Origin: Sphingomonas sp. PP-CE-3A-406
GTDB taxonomy: Bacteria > Pseudomonadota > Alphaproteobacteria > Sphingomonadales > Sphingomonadaceae
Assembly: GCF_003688625.1 (NCBI RefSeq)
Contig: NZ_RCWY01000001.1
Coordinates: 1,178,001-1,242,000, forward strand
Reading direction: 5' to 3'
Length of the DNA stretch: 64,000 nt
A model generated the notes under the pieces. The model was not told the origin of the DNA and did no database searches. It was given only the letters and a program-made list of their open reading frames with translations. Shown one piece after another: positions 19,419 through 27,602 of the stretch. Both the position numbers and the translations under genes were made by a program. Position 1 is the stretch's first letter; every line of letters starts with the position of its first letter.

Positions 19419-20808
19419 ATGACTGCAACACCCGCCAGCGCGTCGCCCCGCCCCCTACTTCCCGCGGCCTGGGACAGCGACATCCGATCGCTGCGCGACC
19501 GCGTGCGCGACTATGACTGGGACGGGCTGATCGCGCCGACCTGCGCGACCCTGACCGCGTTGCTGGACGAGGACGACCATCGCCGGATCGCCGAGACGTT
19601 CTGGCAGCGTTATCTGTCGCTGGAGGCGGTGAGCCACGTCGTGGCGTATTTCACGCCCGAGCGACTGGCGCGCCGTATCACGGCGAGTGCCGAGTATGCG
19701 CGGCTGAAATACCAGTCGCCCTATGACGAGGCCTGGAAGGCAATCGCGATCGGCCATGCCGACGATTCGCGCAAATCGGGCATTCCCCTGCCCGCTCTGC
19801 TGTCGTCGCTGGCGTTCGCGCACAGCGTGACGCTGAGCCTGGTGGCGGACCGGATGGGCACCGATACCGCGCAGATGCAGAGGCTGGGCGATATCGTCCA
19901 GCGCCTCGCGCTGATCGAGGCGGATCTGATGGCGTCGCACCTTGGCGCCACCGACGCCGCACAGGCGCGTGGCGAGCGCGGCGCACGGGCGGCGAATTTT
20001 TCGCGAGTCGATCGCCGCGTCGATCGAGGATACCGCAGCCCTTGGCGCGCGCATCCGGATCCAGGCGGAAGGCGCATCGTCGTCGACCCGCAGCGTTTTG
20101 GGCAAGGCGAGCGAGGTCGCCGCCGCCGCCGAGCAATCCGCGGTCGCGATGCGCGAAGCCGCGCAGGTCGCCGCCGGCCTGATCCGCGCGATCGAGGACG
20201 CGCGCGTCGAGGTCGAGTCCGCCGCGCGGATCGCCGACCGTGCTTCGGTCCAGGCCGATCTCGCGGTTGGGACCTCGGACGCGCTGAGCGAGCATGCCAA
20301 ATCGATCGATTCGATCCTGGGATTGATCCGGAACATCGCCGGGCAGACCAATCTGCTGGCGCTGAACGCGACGATCGAGGCGGCGCGGGCGGGCGACGCC
20401 GGGCGCGGCTTCGCGGTCGTCGCGCAGGAGGTCAAATCGCTCGCGAGCCAGACCGCGCGCGCAACCGACGACATCGCCGCGAAGATCGCCGCGATCCAGG
20501 CGGCGACGCGCGCGACCGTCGAGACCAACGCGATCATCAAGTCGACGGTCGCCGACGTGCAGGAGTCCGCCGGCCGCATCCGCTACGCGATGGAAGCGCA
20601 GGCGCAGACCGTGTGCGCAATCACCGCCGCGGTCGACGAAACCGCGCTGGCGGCGGATTCGATGTCGACCACGATCGCCGCGATCCGCGAGGACACCGAG
20701 AGCGTGGCTACCGAGATCGACGGACTTGGGCGGCAGTTCGGCGAGGTCGACGACAAGCTGGGCGAGCTGCGCGGCGCGGCGGACGGGTTCTCAGCTAGCG
20801 TGGCTTGA
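19419..20808 (+). pseudogene. Second soluble transducer, frameshifted at a T5 run
   Basis: A paralogue of the preceding gene split across two frames. Frame one (from 19419) encodes a protoglobin-like sensor domain through RGARAANF; frame two continues with [15 protein letters not shown] and a complete MCP domain ending at 20808, nearly identical to the upstream gene around [20 protein letters not shown]. The junction is the run of five T at 19997-20001; with four T the whole gene would be about 462 codons. The cause may be a sequencing error, a true mutation, phase variation or a +1 shift on UUU-U. The sensor half holds IGHADDSRKSGIPLPALL, a possible haem-histidine region. Confidence 0.85.
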
Positions 20809-20848
20809 GGGCGGCGTCCTTCTATCTAGGGGCACGATCGCAGAATTT

Positions 20849-20970
20849 TTCGCGCAGAGGCGCAGAGGACGCAGAGACCTACGCGGAACCGCAGGTTCTC
20901 AAAATCGCAGTATTGCCGCGCCGTCGCCGCGATGTGTACGCACTCTGCGTCCTCCGCGCCTCTGCGCGAA
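20849..20970. repeat. Long inverted repeat with 28-bp arms
   Basis: The left arm 20849-20876 (ttcgcgcagaggcgcagagg...) and right arm 20943-20970 are inverse copies with 27 of 28 matches, separated by 66 bases. It belongs to a different family from the REP elements in the rest of the window. The full 20809-21027 gap holds no gene. Confidence 0.8.
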
Positions 20971-21027
20971 CCCATTTCTCACTTGGCCTCAGGTGACGGC
21001 ATCAGCCTGCGGCGCTAGAGCGCGGGG

Positions 21028-21717
21028 ATGACCATTCTTCTTACCGGCTCCAGTCGCGGTATCGGCGCGGCGATTCAGGCGGCACTGACCGACGCTGGCG
21101 CTTCCGTTATCGGGCATGGGACCGCCAGCGGTATTCCGGCCGATTTTAGTGATCCTGACGGGCCGACTGCGTTGTGGAACGCGGCACTGGAGCAAGCTGG
21201 CGGTACGATCGATGTGCTGATCAACAATGCCGGGGTGTTCGAGGCGGCAGCGCTCGCCGATGACGACTGGACCGCGCAGTGGGAGCGGACGATGCGGATC
21301 AACCTGACCGCGTCGGCGGAGCTGTGTCGGTTGGCGGTGCTGCATTGGCAGGCTCGGGGTGTCGGCGGGCGGATCGTCAATATCGCGAGTCGGGCTGCGT
21401 ATCGCGGGGATTCGCCGGCGCATTGGCATTATGCCGCGTCGAAGGCGGGGATGGTGGCGATGACCAAGACGATCGCCCGGGGATATGCTCGGGAGGGCAT
21501 CCTCGCCTTCGCGGTGTGCCCGGGGTTCACGATGACCGGGATGGCGGAGGATTATCTGTCGAGCCGGGGCGGCGATGCGCTGCTGGCGGATATTCCGCTC
21601 GGGCGGGTCGCGGCGCCTGACGAGATCGCGGCGGCGGCGAAGTTTCTTGCGCTGGAGGCGCCGGCTTCGATGACGGGGTCGGTGATCGACGTGAACGGGG
21701 CGAGCTATGTCCGATAG
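21028..21717 (+). CDS. SDR family oxidoreductase
   Basis: A 229-residue short-chain dehydrogenase. The NAD(P)-binding motif TGSSRGIG is at residues 6-13, NNAG follows DVLI, and the catalytic Ser-Tyr-Lys set is in IASRAAYRGDSPAHWHYAASK. The segment VCPGFTMTGM and the C-terminal SMTGSVIDVNGASYVR are typical. Substrate unknown. It overlaps the start of prmA by 11 bases, so the two are co-translated. Confidence 0.9.
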   Translation: MTILLTGSSRGIGAAIQAALTDAGASVIGHGTASGIPADFSDPDGPTALWNAALEQAGGTIDVLINNAGVFEAAALADDDWTAQWERTMRINLTASAELCRLAVLHWQARGVGGRIVNIASRAAYRGDSPAHWHYAASKAGMVAMTKTIARGYAREGILAFAVCPGFTMTGMAEDYLSSRGGDALLADIPLGRVAAPDEIAAAAKFLALEAPASMTGSVIDVNGASYVR

Positions 21718-22642
21718 TTGGAAGCTCACCCTGCCCTGCACGCGGGCGGAGGCGGAGGCGATCGATGCGAGCGACGATCTGACGATCGACGCCGTGTTGA
21801 TGACGACCGAGGAGATCGAGGATGACGTCGAGTCGTGGCGGCTCGATGCATATTTCGAGCATGAGCCGGCAGCCGACACGGTCGCGGCGGTGCGCGCGCT
21901 GGTGCCGAGTGCGGTGGGGGCCGAGATCGCGGTCGAGCGGTTGGGCGATGCAGACTGGGTTACGATGAGCCAGGCCGGCCTGGAGCCTTTGTCGGTCGGG
22001 CGGTTCTTCGTGCACACGGGTGCGCATGCGGGCGCGGTGCCGGCGGACAAGCGGGCGTTCCTGATCGAGGCTAGCCGGGCGTTCGGGACGGGGCATCACG
22101 AGACGACCAGCGGGTGTCTGGCTATGCTCGACGGGTTGGCGGATGCGTCGTTTGCGAACGTGATCGATATCGGGACGGGGACCGGGTTGCTGGCGTTCGC
22201 GGCGGCGCACCTTTGGCCTGAGGCCAAGGTGATGGGGACGGATATCGATCCGGTCTCGATCGATGTTACGGCTGAGAATGCGGCGCTTAACGGGGTCGAG
22301 GGGATCGATCTCGTTGTGGCGGACGGTACGCTGGACGATGCGATCGTGGTTCGCGCGCCGTATGATCTGGTGATCGCGAATATTCTGGCGGGGCCGCTGG
22401 TGTCGATGGCGCCGGAGATTGCTTCGATTTCGGATGTGGGGGCGACGATCGTTCTTGCCGGGTTGCTGGAGACGCAGCGGGCTGGGGTTGTCGCGGCGTA
22501 TGAGGCTTGCGGGTGTTCGCTCGAGGCGGTCGATCGGCGGGGGGATTGGAGTGTGCTTCGGCTTAAGGCCGGGCCGGAGAGGTTTGTGGCGGAGGGGCCG
22601 TTCGATCCGAAGGGGCGCGATGGGTGGGCGTTGGATATCTGA
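21707..22642 (+). CDS. prmA: Ribosomal protein L11 methyltransferase
   Basis: PrmA trimethylates ribosomal protein L11 using S-adenosylmethionine. The 311 residues comprise an N-terminal substrate-recognition domain and a Rossmann methyltransferase domain with the SAM loop DIGTGTG at residues 154-160, preceded by FGTGHHETT, and followed by GTDIDPVSIDVTAENA and LVIANILAGPL. These are signature PrmA stretches. The start lies inside the end of the SDR gene. Confidence 0.93.
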   Translation: MSDSWKLTLPCTRAEAEAIDASDDLTIDAVLMTTEEIEDDVESWRLDAYFEHEPAADTVAAVRALVPSAVGAEIAVERLGDADWVTMSQAGLEPLSVGRFFVHTGAHAGAVPADKRAFLIEASRAFGTGHHETTSGCLAMLDGLADASFANVIDIGTGTGLLAFAAAHLWPEAKVMGTDIDPVSIDVTAENAALNGVEGIDLVVADGTLDDAIVVRAPYDLVIANILAGPLVSMAPEIASISDVGATIVLAGLLETQRAGVVAAYEACGCSLEAVDRRGDWSVLRLKAGPERFVAEGPFDPKGRDGWALDI

Positions 22643-22682
22643 GCGCTGCGGATATTTGAGTAACTGCCCTCCCCCCAGAAGG

Positions 22683-22740
22683 GTGTTCCCCCGCGAAGGC
22701 GGGGGTCCAGTCTGGGCCCCCGCCTTCGCGGGGGAACAAG
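22683..22740. repeat. Hairpin repeat pair (cccccgcgaaggcggggg)
   Basis: A hairpin cccccgcgaaggcgggggtc and its inverted partner cccccgccttcgcggggg face each other across a few bases just downstream of prmA. Related pairs lie at 24440-24496 and 39642-39716. Confidence 0.8.
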
Positions 22741-22772
22741 TTGGTGAGGGCGGCCCTCACCTCACTTCCGGC

Positions 22773-22866
22773 ACCACCCCGGCGGAGGCCGGGGCCCAAT
22801 TGGAATGGCGGTGCGGCTCTATTTCCGAGGTTCGCCCAATTGGGCCCCGGCCTTCGCCGGGGTGGT
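22773..22866. repeat. Inverted REP pair between prmA and phhA
   Basis: Facing copies of the accaccccggc hairpin with a 32-base spacer lie between the convergent ends of prmA and phhA, a position where bidirectional termination would be useful. Confidence 0.85.
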
Positions 22867-22875
22867 GCTTCTGTT

Positions 22876-23745
22876 TTATGCGCTGAGTTTCGCATTCGCG
22901 TAGTCCTGCGTGCCCTCGGTGATCACCACATCGCCCGGCTCGATCCGCGCGACCGGGATATCCGGGAGTGCCTTCAGTTCTTCGTACAACGGCGCGAAGT
23001 CCGTCTCGACCGTCAACCGCAGCAACTCCTCGAAGCTCGGGATGACGAAGTAGTTCTGCTGGAAATCGTCGATCCGGTACTCGGTGCGCATCACGCGGGC
23101 GAGATCGAGCGCGATGCGGTTGGGGCTCGGATCGTCGAGCGCGAACCGCGTTTCCGCGTAGCTGGAGACGATGCCGGAGCCGTAGATGCGCAGGCCTTCG
23201 GGTTCCGCGATCAAGCCGAACTCGACCGTGTACCAGTAGAGCCGGCCGAGATACTTCAGCGCGTCGAGCCCCAGCGCGCGCTGGCCGCCGCGGCCGTAGG
23301 CGGCGAGGTAGTCGGCGAAGACCGGGTCGGCGAGCATGGGCACGTGGCCGAACACGTCGTGGAAGACGTCGGGTTCCTGGAGATAATCGAGCTGGTCGGG
23401 GCGGCGGATGAAGTTGCCGGCCACGAACCGGCGATTGGCCATGTGGTCGAAGAACACGTCGTCGGGGACGAGCCCCGGCACCGCGACGACCGACCAGCCG
23501 GTGAGCTTGGTCAGGCGCTCGGACAGTTCCTCGAAATCGGGGATGCCCGGCTTCGAGAGCTTCAGCACGTCGAGCCCACGCAGCCACGCGTTCGACGCGC
23601 GGCCGGGGAGCAGTTTCGACTGGCGCGCGAACAGCGTGTCCCAGGTCGCGTGATCCTCGGCGGTATAGGCCGCCCAGTTCTGCGGGATCGTCCAGTCGGG
23701 CGCGCCTTCGGGCGGGGTGCTCAGTACGTGTGTGTCATTGGCCAT
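22876..23745 (-). CDS. phhA: Phenylalanine 4-monooxygenase
   Basis: A 289-residue pterin-dependent phenylalanine hydroxylase converting phenylalanine to tyrosine with tetrahydrobiopterin, iron and oxygen. The iron ligands are His129 and His134 in EPDVFHDVFGHVPML and the downstream Glu in YWYTVEFGLI. RRPDQLDYLQEPD is another family hallmark. It is the compact bacterial form without a regulatory domain. No pterin recycling gene is nearby. Confidence 0.95.
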   Translation of the reverse strand: MANDTHVLSTPPEGAPDWTIPQNWAAYTAEDHATWDTLFARQSKLLPGRASNAWLRGLDVLKLSKPGIPDFEELSERLTKLTGWSVVAVPGLVPDDVFFDHMANRRFVAGNFIRRPDQLDYLQEPDVFHDVFGHVPMLADPVFADYLAAYGRGGQRALGLDALKYLGRLYWYTVEFGLIAEPEGLRIYGSGIVSSYAETRFALDDPSPNRIALDLARVMRTEYRIDDFQQNYFVIPSFEELLRLTVETDFAPLYEELKALPDIPVARIEPGDVVITEGTQDYANAKLSA

Positions 23746-23767
23746 GCGGCTGGTCTAGCATGACGGA

Positions 23768-24433
23768 ATGAAGACGGAAACGCGTTGGGTTAAGTGGATT
23801 TTATGGGCGATCGCCGCAGTCGTCGGCGTGGTTGCGAGCTATGCGGTGGCGGGGTTGGTCGGTGGCTCGATCCCGAGCAATCGCGACTGGCGAGCGCCTG
23901 CCGAGGGCGTGCATATCTTCGTCGAGAGCAACGGCGTGCATACCGGGATCATTGTGCCGAAGGTCGCCGCCGGGGTGGACTGGCGCGGGGTGGCTCGGGC
24001 GGGGGATCTGCGTGATCCGCGGTATGGCGCATTCGATCATGTGGCGTTCGGGTGGGGGGAGAAGACGTTTTATCTGGAGACGCCGACCTGGGCTGACGTG
24101 AAACTGCGAACCGTGGTCGGCGCGGCGTTCGGCAGCACGCGGACGTTGATGCATGTCGATCATCTGCCGAGGCCGCGTGCGGGGGACGGGGCTCGGGAGA
24201 TCGTAGTCACGCCCGCGCAGTATCGGCGGTTGGCGGCGTATATCCGGGCTAGCTTTCGCGACGGGGGTGCGCGGTATCGGGGGTATGCTGGGTATGATGC
24301 GTTTTACGAGGCTAACGGTCGGTATAGCGGGGTGCGGACGTGTAATTCGTGGACGGGGGATGCGCTTCGGTTTGCGGGGGTTCGGATTGGGTGGTGGACG
24401 CCGTTTCCGGTTACCGTGATGGGGTGGTTTTGA
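23768..24433 (+). CDS. DUF2459 / TIGR02117 family membrane-anchored protein
   Basis: A 221-residue protein with one N-terminal membrane helix (about residues 8-30) and a periplasmic domain. Motifs HIFVESNGVHTGIIVP and FGWGEKTFYLETPTW are typical of the TIGR02117 family, sometimes linked to polyhydroxyalkanoate-containing genomes. The domain carries a possible His (VHTG) and a Cys (RTCNSWTGDAL), suggestive of a hydrolase-like fold, but no activity is established. It is divergent from phhA. Confidence 0.8.
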   Translation: MKTETRWVKWILWAIAAVVGVVASYAVAGLVGGSIPSNRDWRAPAEGVHIFVESNGVHTGIIVPKVAAGVDWRGVARAGDLRDPRYGAFDHVAFGWGEKTFYLETPTWADVKLRTVVGAAFGSTRTLMHVDHLPRPRAGDGAREIVVTPAQYRRLAAYIRASFRDGGARYRGYAGYDAFYEANGRYSGVRTCNSWTGDALRFAGVRIGWWTPFPVTVMGWF

Positions 24434-24439
24434 GCCAAG

Positions 24440-24496
24440 CTTGTTCTCCCGCGAAGGCGGGAGTCCAGACTGGGCTCCCGCCTTCGCGGGAGAACA
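24440..24496. repeat. Hairpin repeat pair (ctcccgcgaaggcgggag)
   Basis: Facing hairpins ttctcccgcgaaggcgggag and ctcccgccttcgcgggagaa just after the DUF2459 gene; same class as 22683-22740. Confidence 0.8.
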
Positions 24497-24507
24497 AAAA
24501 AAGAGCC

Positions 24508-24612
24508 ACCACCCCGGCGGAGGCCGGGGTCCAGTTGGGGGACGTTGCTGACTGTGCGCAGCGCTACGTTACTTCTGTTTCCCAACTGGGCCCCGGCCTT
24601 CGCCGGGGTGGT
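24508..24612. repeat. Inverted REP pair downstream of the DUF2459 gene
   Basis: Facing accaccccggc hairpins around a 41-base spacer that ends in cgttacttctg. Together with 24440-24496 it fills the convergent gap between the DUF2459 gene and the small lipoprotein gene. Confidence 0.85.
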
Positions 24613-24622
24613 AGAAGGGAGG

Positions 24623-24901
24623 TCAGTTTCCTGCGCGGTAGCCCTGGTATTGGCCGCATTCCGAGCGTTGTGGGTCGCGCTTGCAGCGCTTCGCGAGTTC
24701 CTTGCGCTGCTTGCCTTCTTCTGCCTCCTGTTTGCGCATCTTCTTGCCGTAGTTGCGGTCCGATTCTTCCTGGCTGGTGGTGGTCCAATCGACCGCCTTG
24801 CCGGCGACCTGGAACGGTGCCTTCACGATCGAGGTTGCGGTGCTGATGCAGCCACTTACGAGGAACGGCAGGACCGCGAGTACGGGAAGAACCTTACGCA
24901 T
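24623..24901 (-). CDS. Small lipoprotein, hypothetical
   Basis: A 92-residue protein with a lipoprotein signal: MRKVLPVLAVLPFLVSGC, lipobox VSGC with Cys18. The mature part is short, charged and helical (NYGKKMRKQEAEEGKQRKEL) and carries two further cysteines near the end. No family recognised. The ATG lies directly after the stop codon of the glycerophosphodiesterase gene with an AGGAG site inside that gene's end, so they form an operon. Confidence 0.8.
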   Translation of the reverse strand: MRKVLPVLAVLPFLVSGCISTATSIVKAPFQVAGKAVDWTTTSQEESDRNYGKKMRKQEAEEGKQRKELAKRCKRDPQRSECGQYQGYRAGN

Positions 24902-26002
24902 TTACTTTACTCCTGCACGCGCAGTTCCCTGGGCTCGGTCGCGCGCTTGGGTTCCGTATAGCGGAAAGTCGGTGAAGAAACCGTCGATACCTTGTGCAAG
25001 CCCGGCGTCGATCTCCGCGGCGATGTCGCCGTGCGCGGCTGGGTCGGTGCCGCGGCGGAAGCGCGTCGGTTCGAAATAGTTCTCCGCGCGGTAGGTCCAG
25101 GGGTGGACGCGTAGACCCGCCGCGTGCGCGTCCGCGACCAGCGCCGTCGGCGTCGCGTCGGTCCAGAGCATGCTCTTGTTCGGGCCGATGCCGTAGGCGT
25201 AGGCCGCGACCGCCTTCAGGCCTTCGGGCGTGATCATCGCCTTGTAGCTCGGCTGTGCGCCGTCGGCAGGACCGCCCTCCCCGTCCATGAGCTGGATCAG
25301 GCGGACCTTCGTCATCTTGTGGAGACGCTGGAGATTGGCGACCTCGAACGACTGGATGAAGACCGGCGCCTTGGCCGAATCCCAGCCGGCCTCGCGCAGT
25401 TCGGCGACCAGCTTCGCGTCGGTCGGGTGGCCGATCTTGGCGAAATAGGTCGGATGCTTGGTCTCGGGATAGATGCCGATCGTCCGGCCCGTCTCGGTCG
25501 TGCGGCGTTTGGCGAGCGCGATGATCTCGGCGAGCGTGGGGATCTGGAACTGGCCGTCATAGGCGGTGTTCGCGGGGCGGAGCTTGGGCAGGCGTTCCTT
25601 CGCGCGCAGCGTCTTCAGTTCGGCGAGCGTGAAGTCCTCGACGAACCAGCCGGTCATCGTCTGGCCGTCGATCGTCTTGGTGGTTTTCAGGCCTGCGAAC
25701 TCGGGATGGTCGGCGACGTTGGTCGTCTCCGCGATGTCGTTCTCGTGGCGCGCAACGAGCACGTCGTCCTTCGTCGGCACCAGATCGGGCTCGATGAAGT
25801 CCGCGCCCTGGTCGATCGCGAGCGAGTAGGCCGCCAGCGTATGCTCGGGGCGGAGACCGCTCGCACCACGGTGCGCGATCACGATCGGGGGCGACAATCG
25901 GGGAGAAGCTGGCGTCATCGCAACAGCTTGCCCGCTCGCCGCCGCCAGTGCCAGCGCAACTATGTATGAGAGCCTGTCGCAATAGGAAACGATTGGTCGC
26001 AT
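24902..26002 (-). CDS. glpQ: Glycerophosphodiester phosphodiesterase
   Basis: A secreted GlpQ-type phosphodiesterase that splits glycerophosphodiesters into glycerol-3-phosphate and an alcohol. Starting at ATG 26002 it has 366 residues, with a signal peptide ending near AAASGQAVAM. Catalytic residues occur in VIAHRGASGLRPEHTLAAY, EPDLVPTKDDVLVARHE and the long insertion region before IYPETKHPTYF; a C-terminal AAEIDAGLAQGIDGFFTDFP closes the barrel. A cytosolic UgpQ would lack the signal peptide and insertion. Confidence 0.9.
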   Translation of the reverse strand: MRPIVSYCDRLSYIVALALAAASGQAVAMTPASPRLSPPIVIAHRGASGLRPEHTLAAYSLAIDQGADFIEPDLVPTKDDVLVARHENDIAETTNVADHPEFAGLKTTKTIDGQTMTGWFVEDFTLAELKTLRAKERLPKLRPANTAYDGQFQIPTLAEIIALAKRRTTETGRTIGIYPETKHPTYFAKIGHPTDAKLVAELREAGWDSAKAPVFIQSFEVANLQRLHKMTKVRLIQLMDGEGGPADGAQPSYKAMITPEGLKAVAAYAYGIGPNKSMLWTDATPTALVADAHAAGLRVHPWTYRAENYFEPTRFRRGTDPAAHGDIAAEIDAGLAQGIDGFFTDFPLYGTQARDRAQGTARAGVK

Positions 26003-26059
26003 CGGCGTTGAGTCCTCGAAATCCGTACATTCCCGGCACATTCAACCAGGGGCACCGCC

Positions 26060-26623
26060 ATGCATTTCACGATCAATGGTCAATCATATGACGCCGAGCC
26101 CGATATTCGCACGTCGGTGCTCGACCTGTGCCGCGAGCATCTCGGGCTGACGGGCTCGAAGAAGGGCTGCGATCATGGCCAGTGCGGCGCGTGCACGGTG
26201 CTGATCAACGGGCGCCGCGTCAATTCCTGCCTGACGCTCGCGGTGATGCACCAGGACGACGAGATCACGACGATCGAGGGCATCGGCCAGCCGGGCAACC
26301 TGCACGCGTTGCAGGACGCGTTCGTGCGGCATGACGGCTATCAGTGCGGCTATTGCACGCCGGGGCAGATCTGTTCGGCGGTCGGCATGCTCGACGAGGT
26401 CAAGAAGGGCTGGGCCAGCCATGCGTCGGGCGACCTGACCGATCCGAAGTTCGACGATGCCGAGATTTCCGAGCGGATGAGCGGCAATCTGTGCCGTTGC
26501 GCCGCGTACCCGAACATCGTCGATGCGATCCGCGAAGTCGGTGGTGCCGAGCCCGCTGGCCGGACTGCGGACGAGAAGGACGCCGCGATGGAAGCCAACG
26601 CGCGCGGGGAGCTGGTGGCATGA
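26060..26623 (+). CDS. Molybdenum hydroxylase 2Fe-2S subunit
   Basis: The small electron-transfer subunit (187 residues) of a three-part aldehyde/xanthine dehydrogenase family enzyme. The plant-type 2Fe-2S cluster uses Cys37, Cys42 and Cys45 in [19 protein letters not shown] and Cys57; the helical 2Fe-2S domain has [11 protein letters not shown] and [10 protein letters not shown]. Unlike E. coli PaoA there is no twin-arginine leader, so the enzyme should be cytoplasmic. Its stop overlaps the ATG of the FAD subunit by four bases. Confidence 0.93.
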   Translation: MHFTINGQSYDAEPDIRTSVLDLCREHLGLTGSKKGCDHGQCGACTVLINGRRVNSCLTLAVMHQDDEITTIEGIGQPGNLHALQDAFVRHDGYQCGYCTPGQICSAVGMLDEVKKGWASHASGDLTDPKFDDAEISERMSGNLCRCAAYPNIVDAIREVGGAEPAGRTADEKDAAMEANARGELVA

Positions 26624-27600
26624 AGACCTTCACGTACGAGAAGCCCGCGACGCCTGAGGCTGCGGTCAAGGATATCGATACCGATGGTGCGAAGTTCATC
26701 GCAGGCGGCACCAACCTGCTCGACCTGATGAAGTTGCAGGTCGAGACGCCGGACAAGCTGGTCGACATCTCGCGGCTCGATCTCGCGAAGATCGAGGAGC
26801 GCGAGGATGGCGGGCTGACGATCGGTGCGCTGGTGCCGAACAGTGATCTCGCCGCTGATCGCCGCGTCGTCGCCAAGTACGAGGTGCTGAGCCGCGCGTT
26901 GCTGGCGGGTGCCTCGGGCCAGTTGCGCAACAAGGCGTCGACCGGGGGCAATCTGCTCCAGCGGACGCGATGCTATTATTTCTACGACACCGCCGCAGCG
27001 TGCAACAAGCGCGAGCCGGGCAGCGGCTGTTCGGCGATCGGCGGCTTCAACCGCATCCTTGCCGTGCTGGGAACGAGCGAGCATTGCATCGCGACGCATC
27101 CGAGCGACATGGCGGTGGCGATGCGTGCGCTCGACGTGACGATCGTGACGTTGAAGGCGGATGGCGATCGTCGGCGGATCTCGATCCACGACTTCTATCG
27201 CCTGCCGGGCGACACGCCGCAGATCGAGAACGCGCTCGAAGCGGGTGAACTGATCACGCACATCGAGCTGCCCGCGCCGGTCAAGGGCAAGCAGGAATAT
27301 CGCAAGGTCCGCGATCGTGCGTCCTATGCCTTCGCGCTCGTCTCGGTGGCGGCGATCGTCGACGTGCAGGACGGCGTGATCGCGTCGGCCTCGCTCGCGT
27401 TCGGCGGGCTCGGGCCGATGCCGTGGCGCAATCCGGCGGTCGAGGCGGCCCTGGTCGGCAAGGCGCCGTCCGATGCCGTGTTCGAGGCGGCGGCGACCGC
27501 GCTGCTGGCCGACGCCAAGGGCTATGGCTCGAACGACTTCAAGATCCCCCTCGCCCGTCGCACGCTGATCGCGACGCTGCGCAACGTCACGGGAGCATAA
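26620..27600 (+). CDS. Molybdenum hydroxylase FAD subunit with extra 4Fe-4S site
   Basis: FAD-binding subunit, 326 residues. The FAD loops are [13 protein letters not shown] and [14 protein letters not shown]. Four cysteines (118, 128, 137 and 156) in [20 protein letters not shown] and GTSEHCIAT match the positions of the 4Fe-4S ligands known in PaoB-type subunits, which classical xanthine dehydrogenases lack. This makes the operon PaoABC-like. It is coupled to the 2Fe-2S gene upstream and to the Mo subunit two bases downstream. Confidence 0.92.
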   Translation: MKTFTYEKPATPEAAVKDIDTDGAKFIAGGTNLLDLMKLQVETPDKLVDISRLDLAKIEEREDGGLTIGALVPNSDLAADRRVVAKYEVLSRALLAGASGQLRNKASTGGNLLQRTRCYYFYDTAAACNKREPGSGCSAIGGFNRILAVLGTSEHCIATHPSDMAVAMRALDVTIVTLKADGDRRRISIHDFYRLPGDTPQIENALEAGELITHIELPAPVKGKQEYRKVRDRASYAFALVSVAAIVDVQDGVIASASLAFGGLGPMPWRNPAVEAALVGKAPSDAVFEAAATALLADAKGYGSNDFKIPLARRTLIATLRNVTGA

Positions 27601-27602
27601 GC

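Noticed and set aside
18165-20798. Open frame of 877 codons spanning both transducers
   Set aside because: Its first and last parts are Arg-rich out-of-frame translations; only the middle (19419-20000) is real coding sequence of the second transducer.
22660-24620. Regularly spaced repeats that might suggest a CRISPR array
   Set aside because: Repeats are inverted pairs scattered between genes, not direct repeats with uniform unique spacers, and no cas gene is present.
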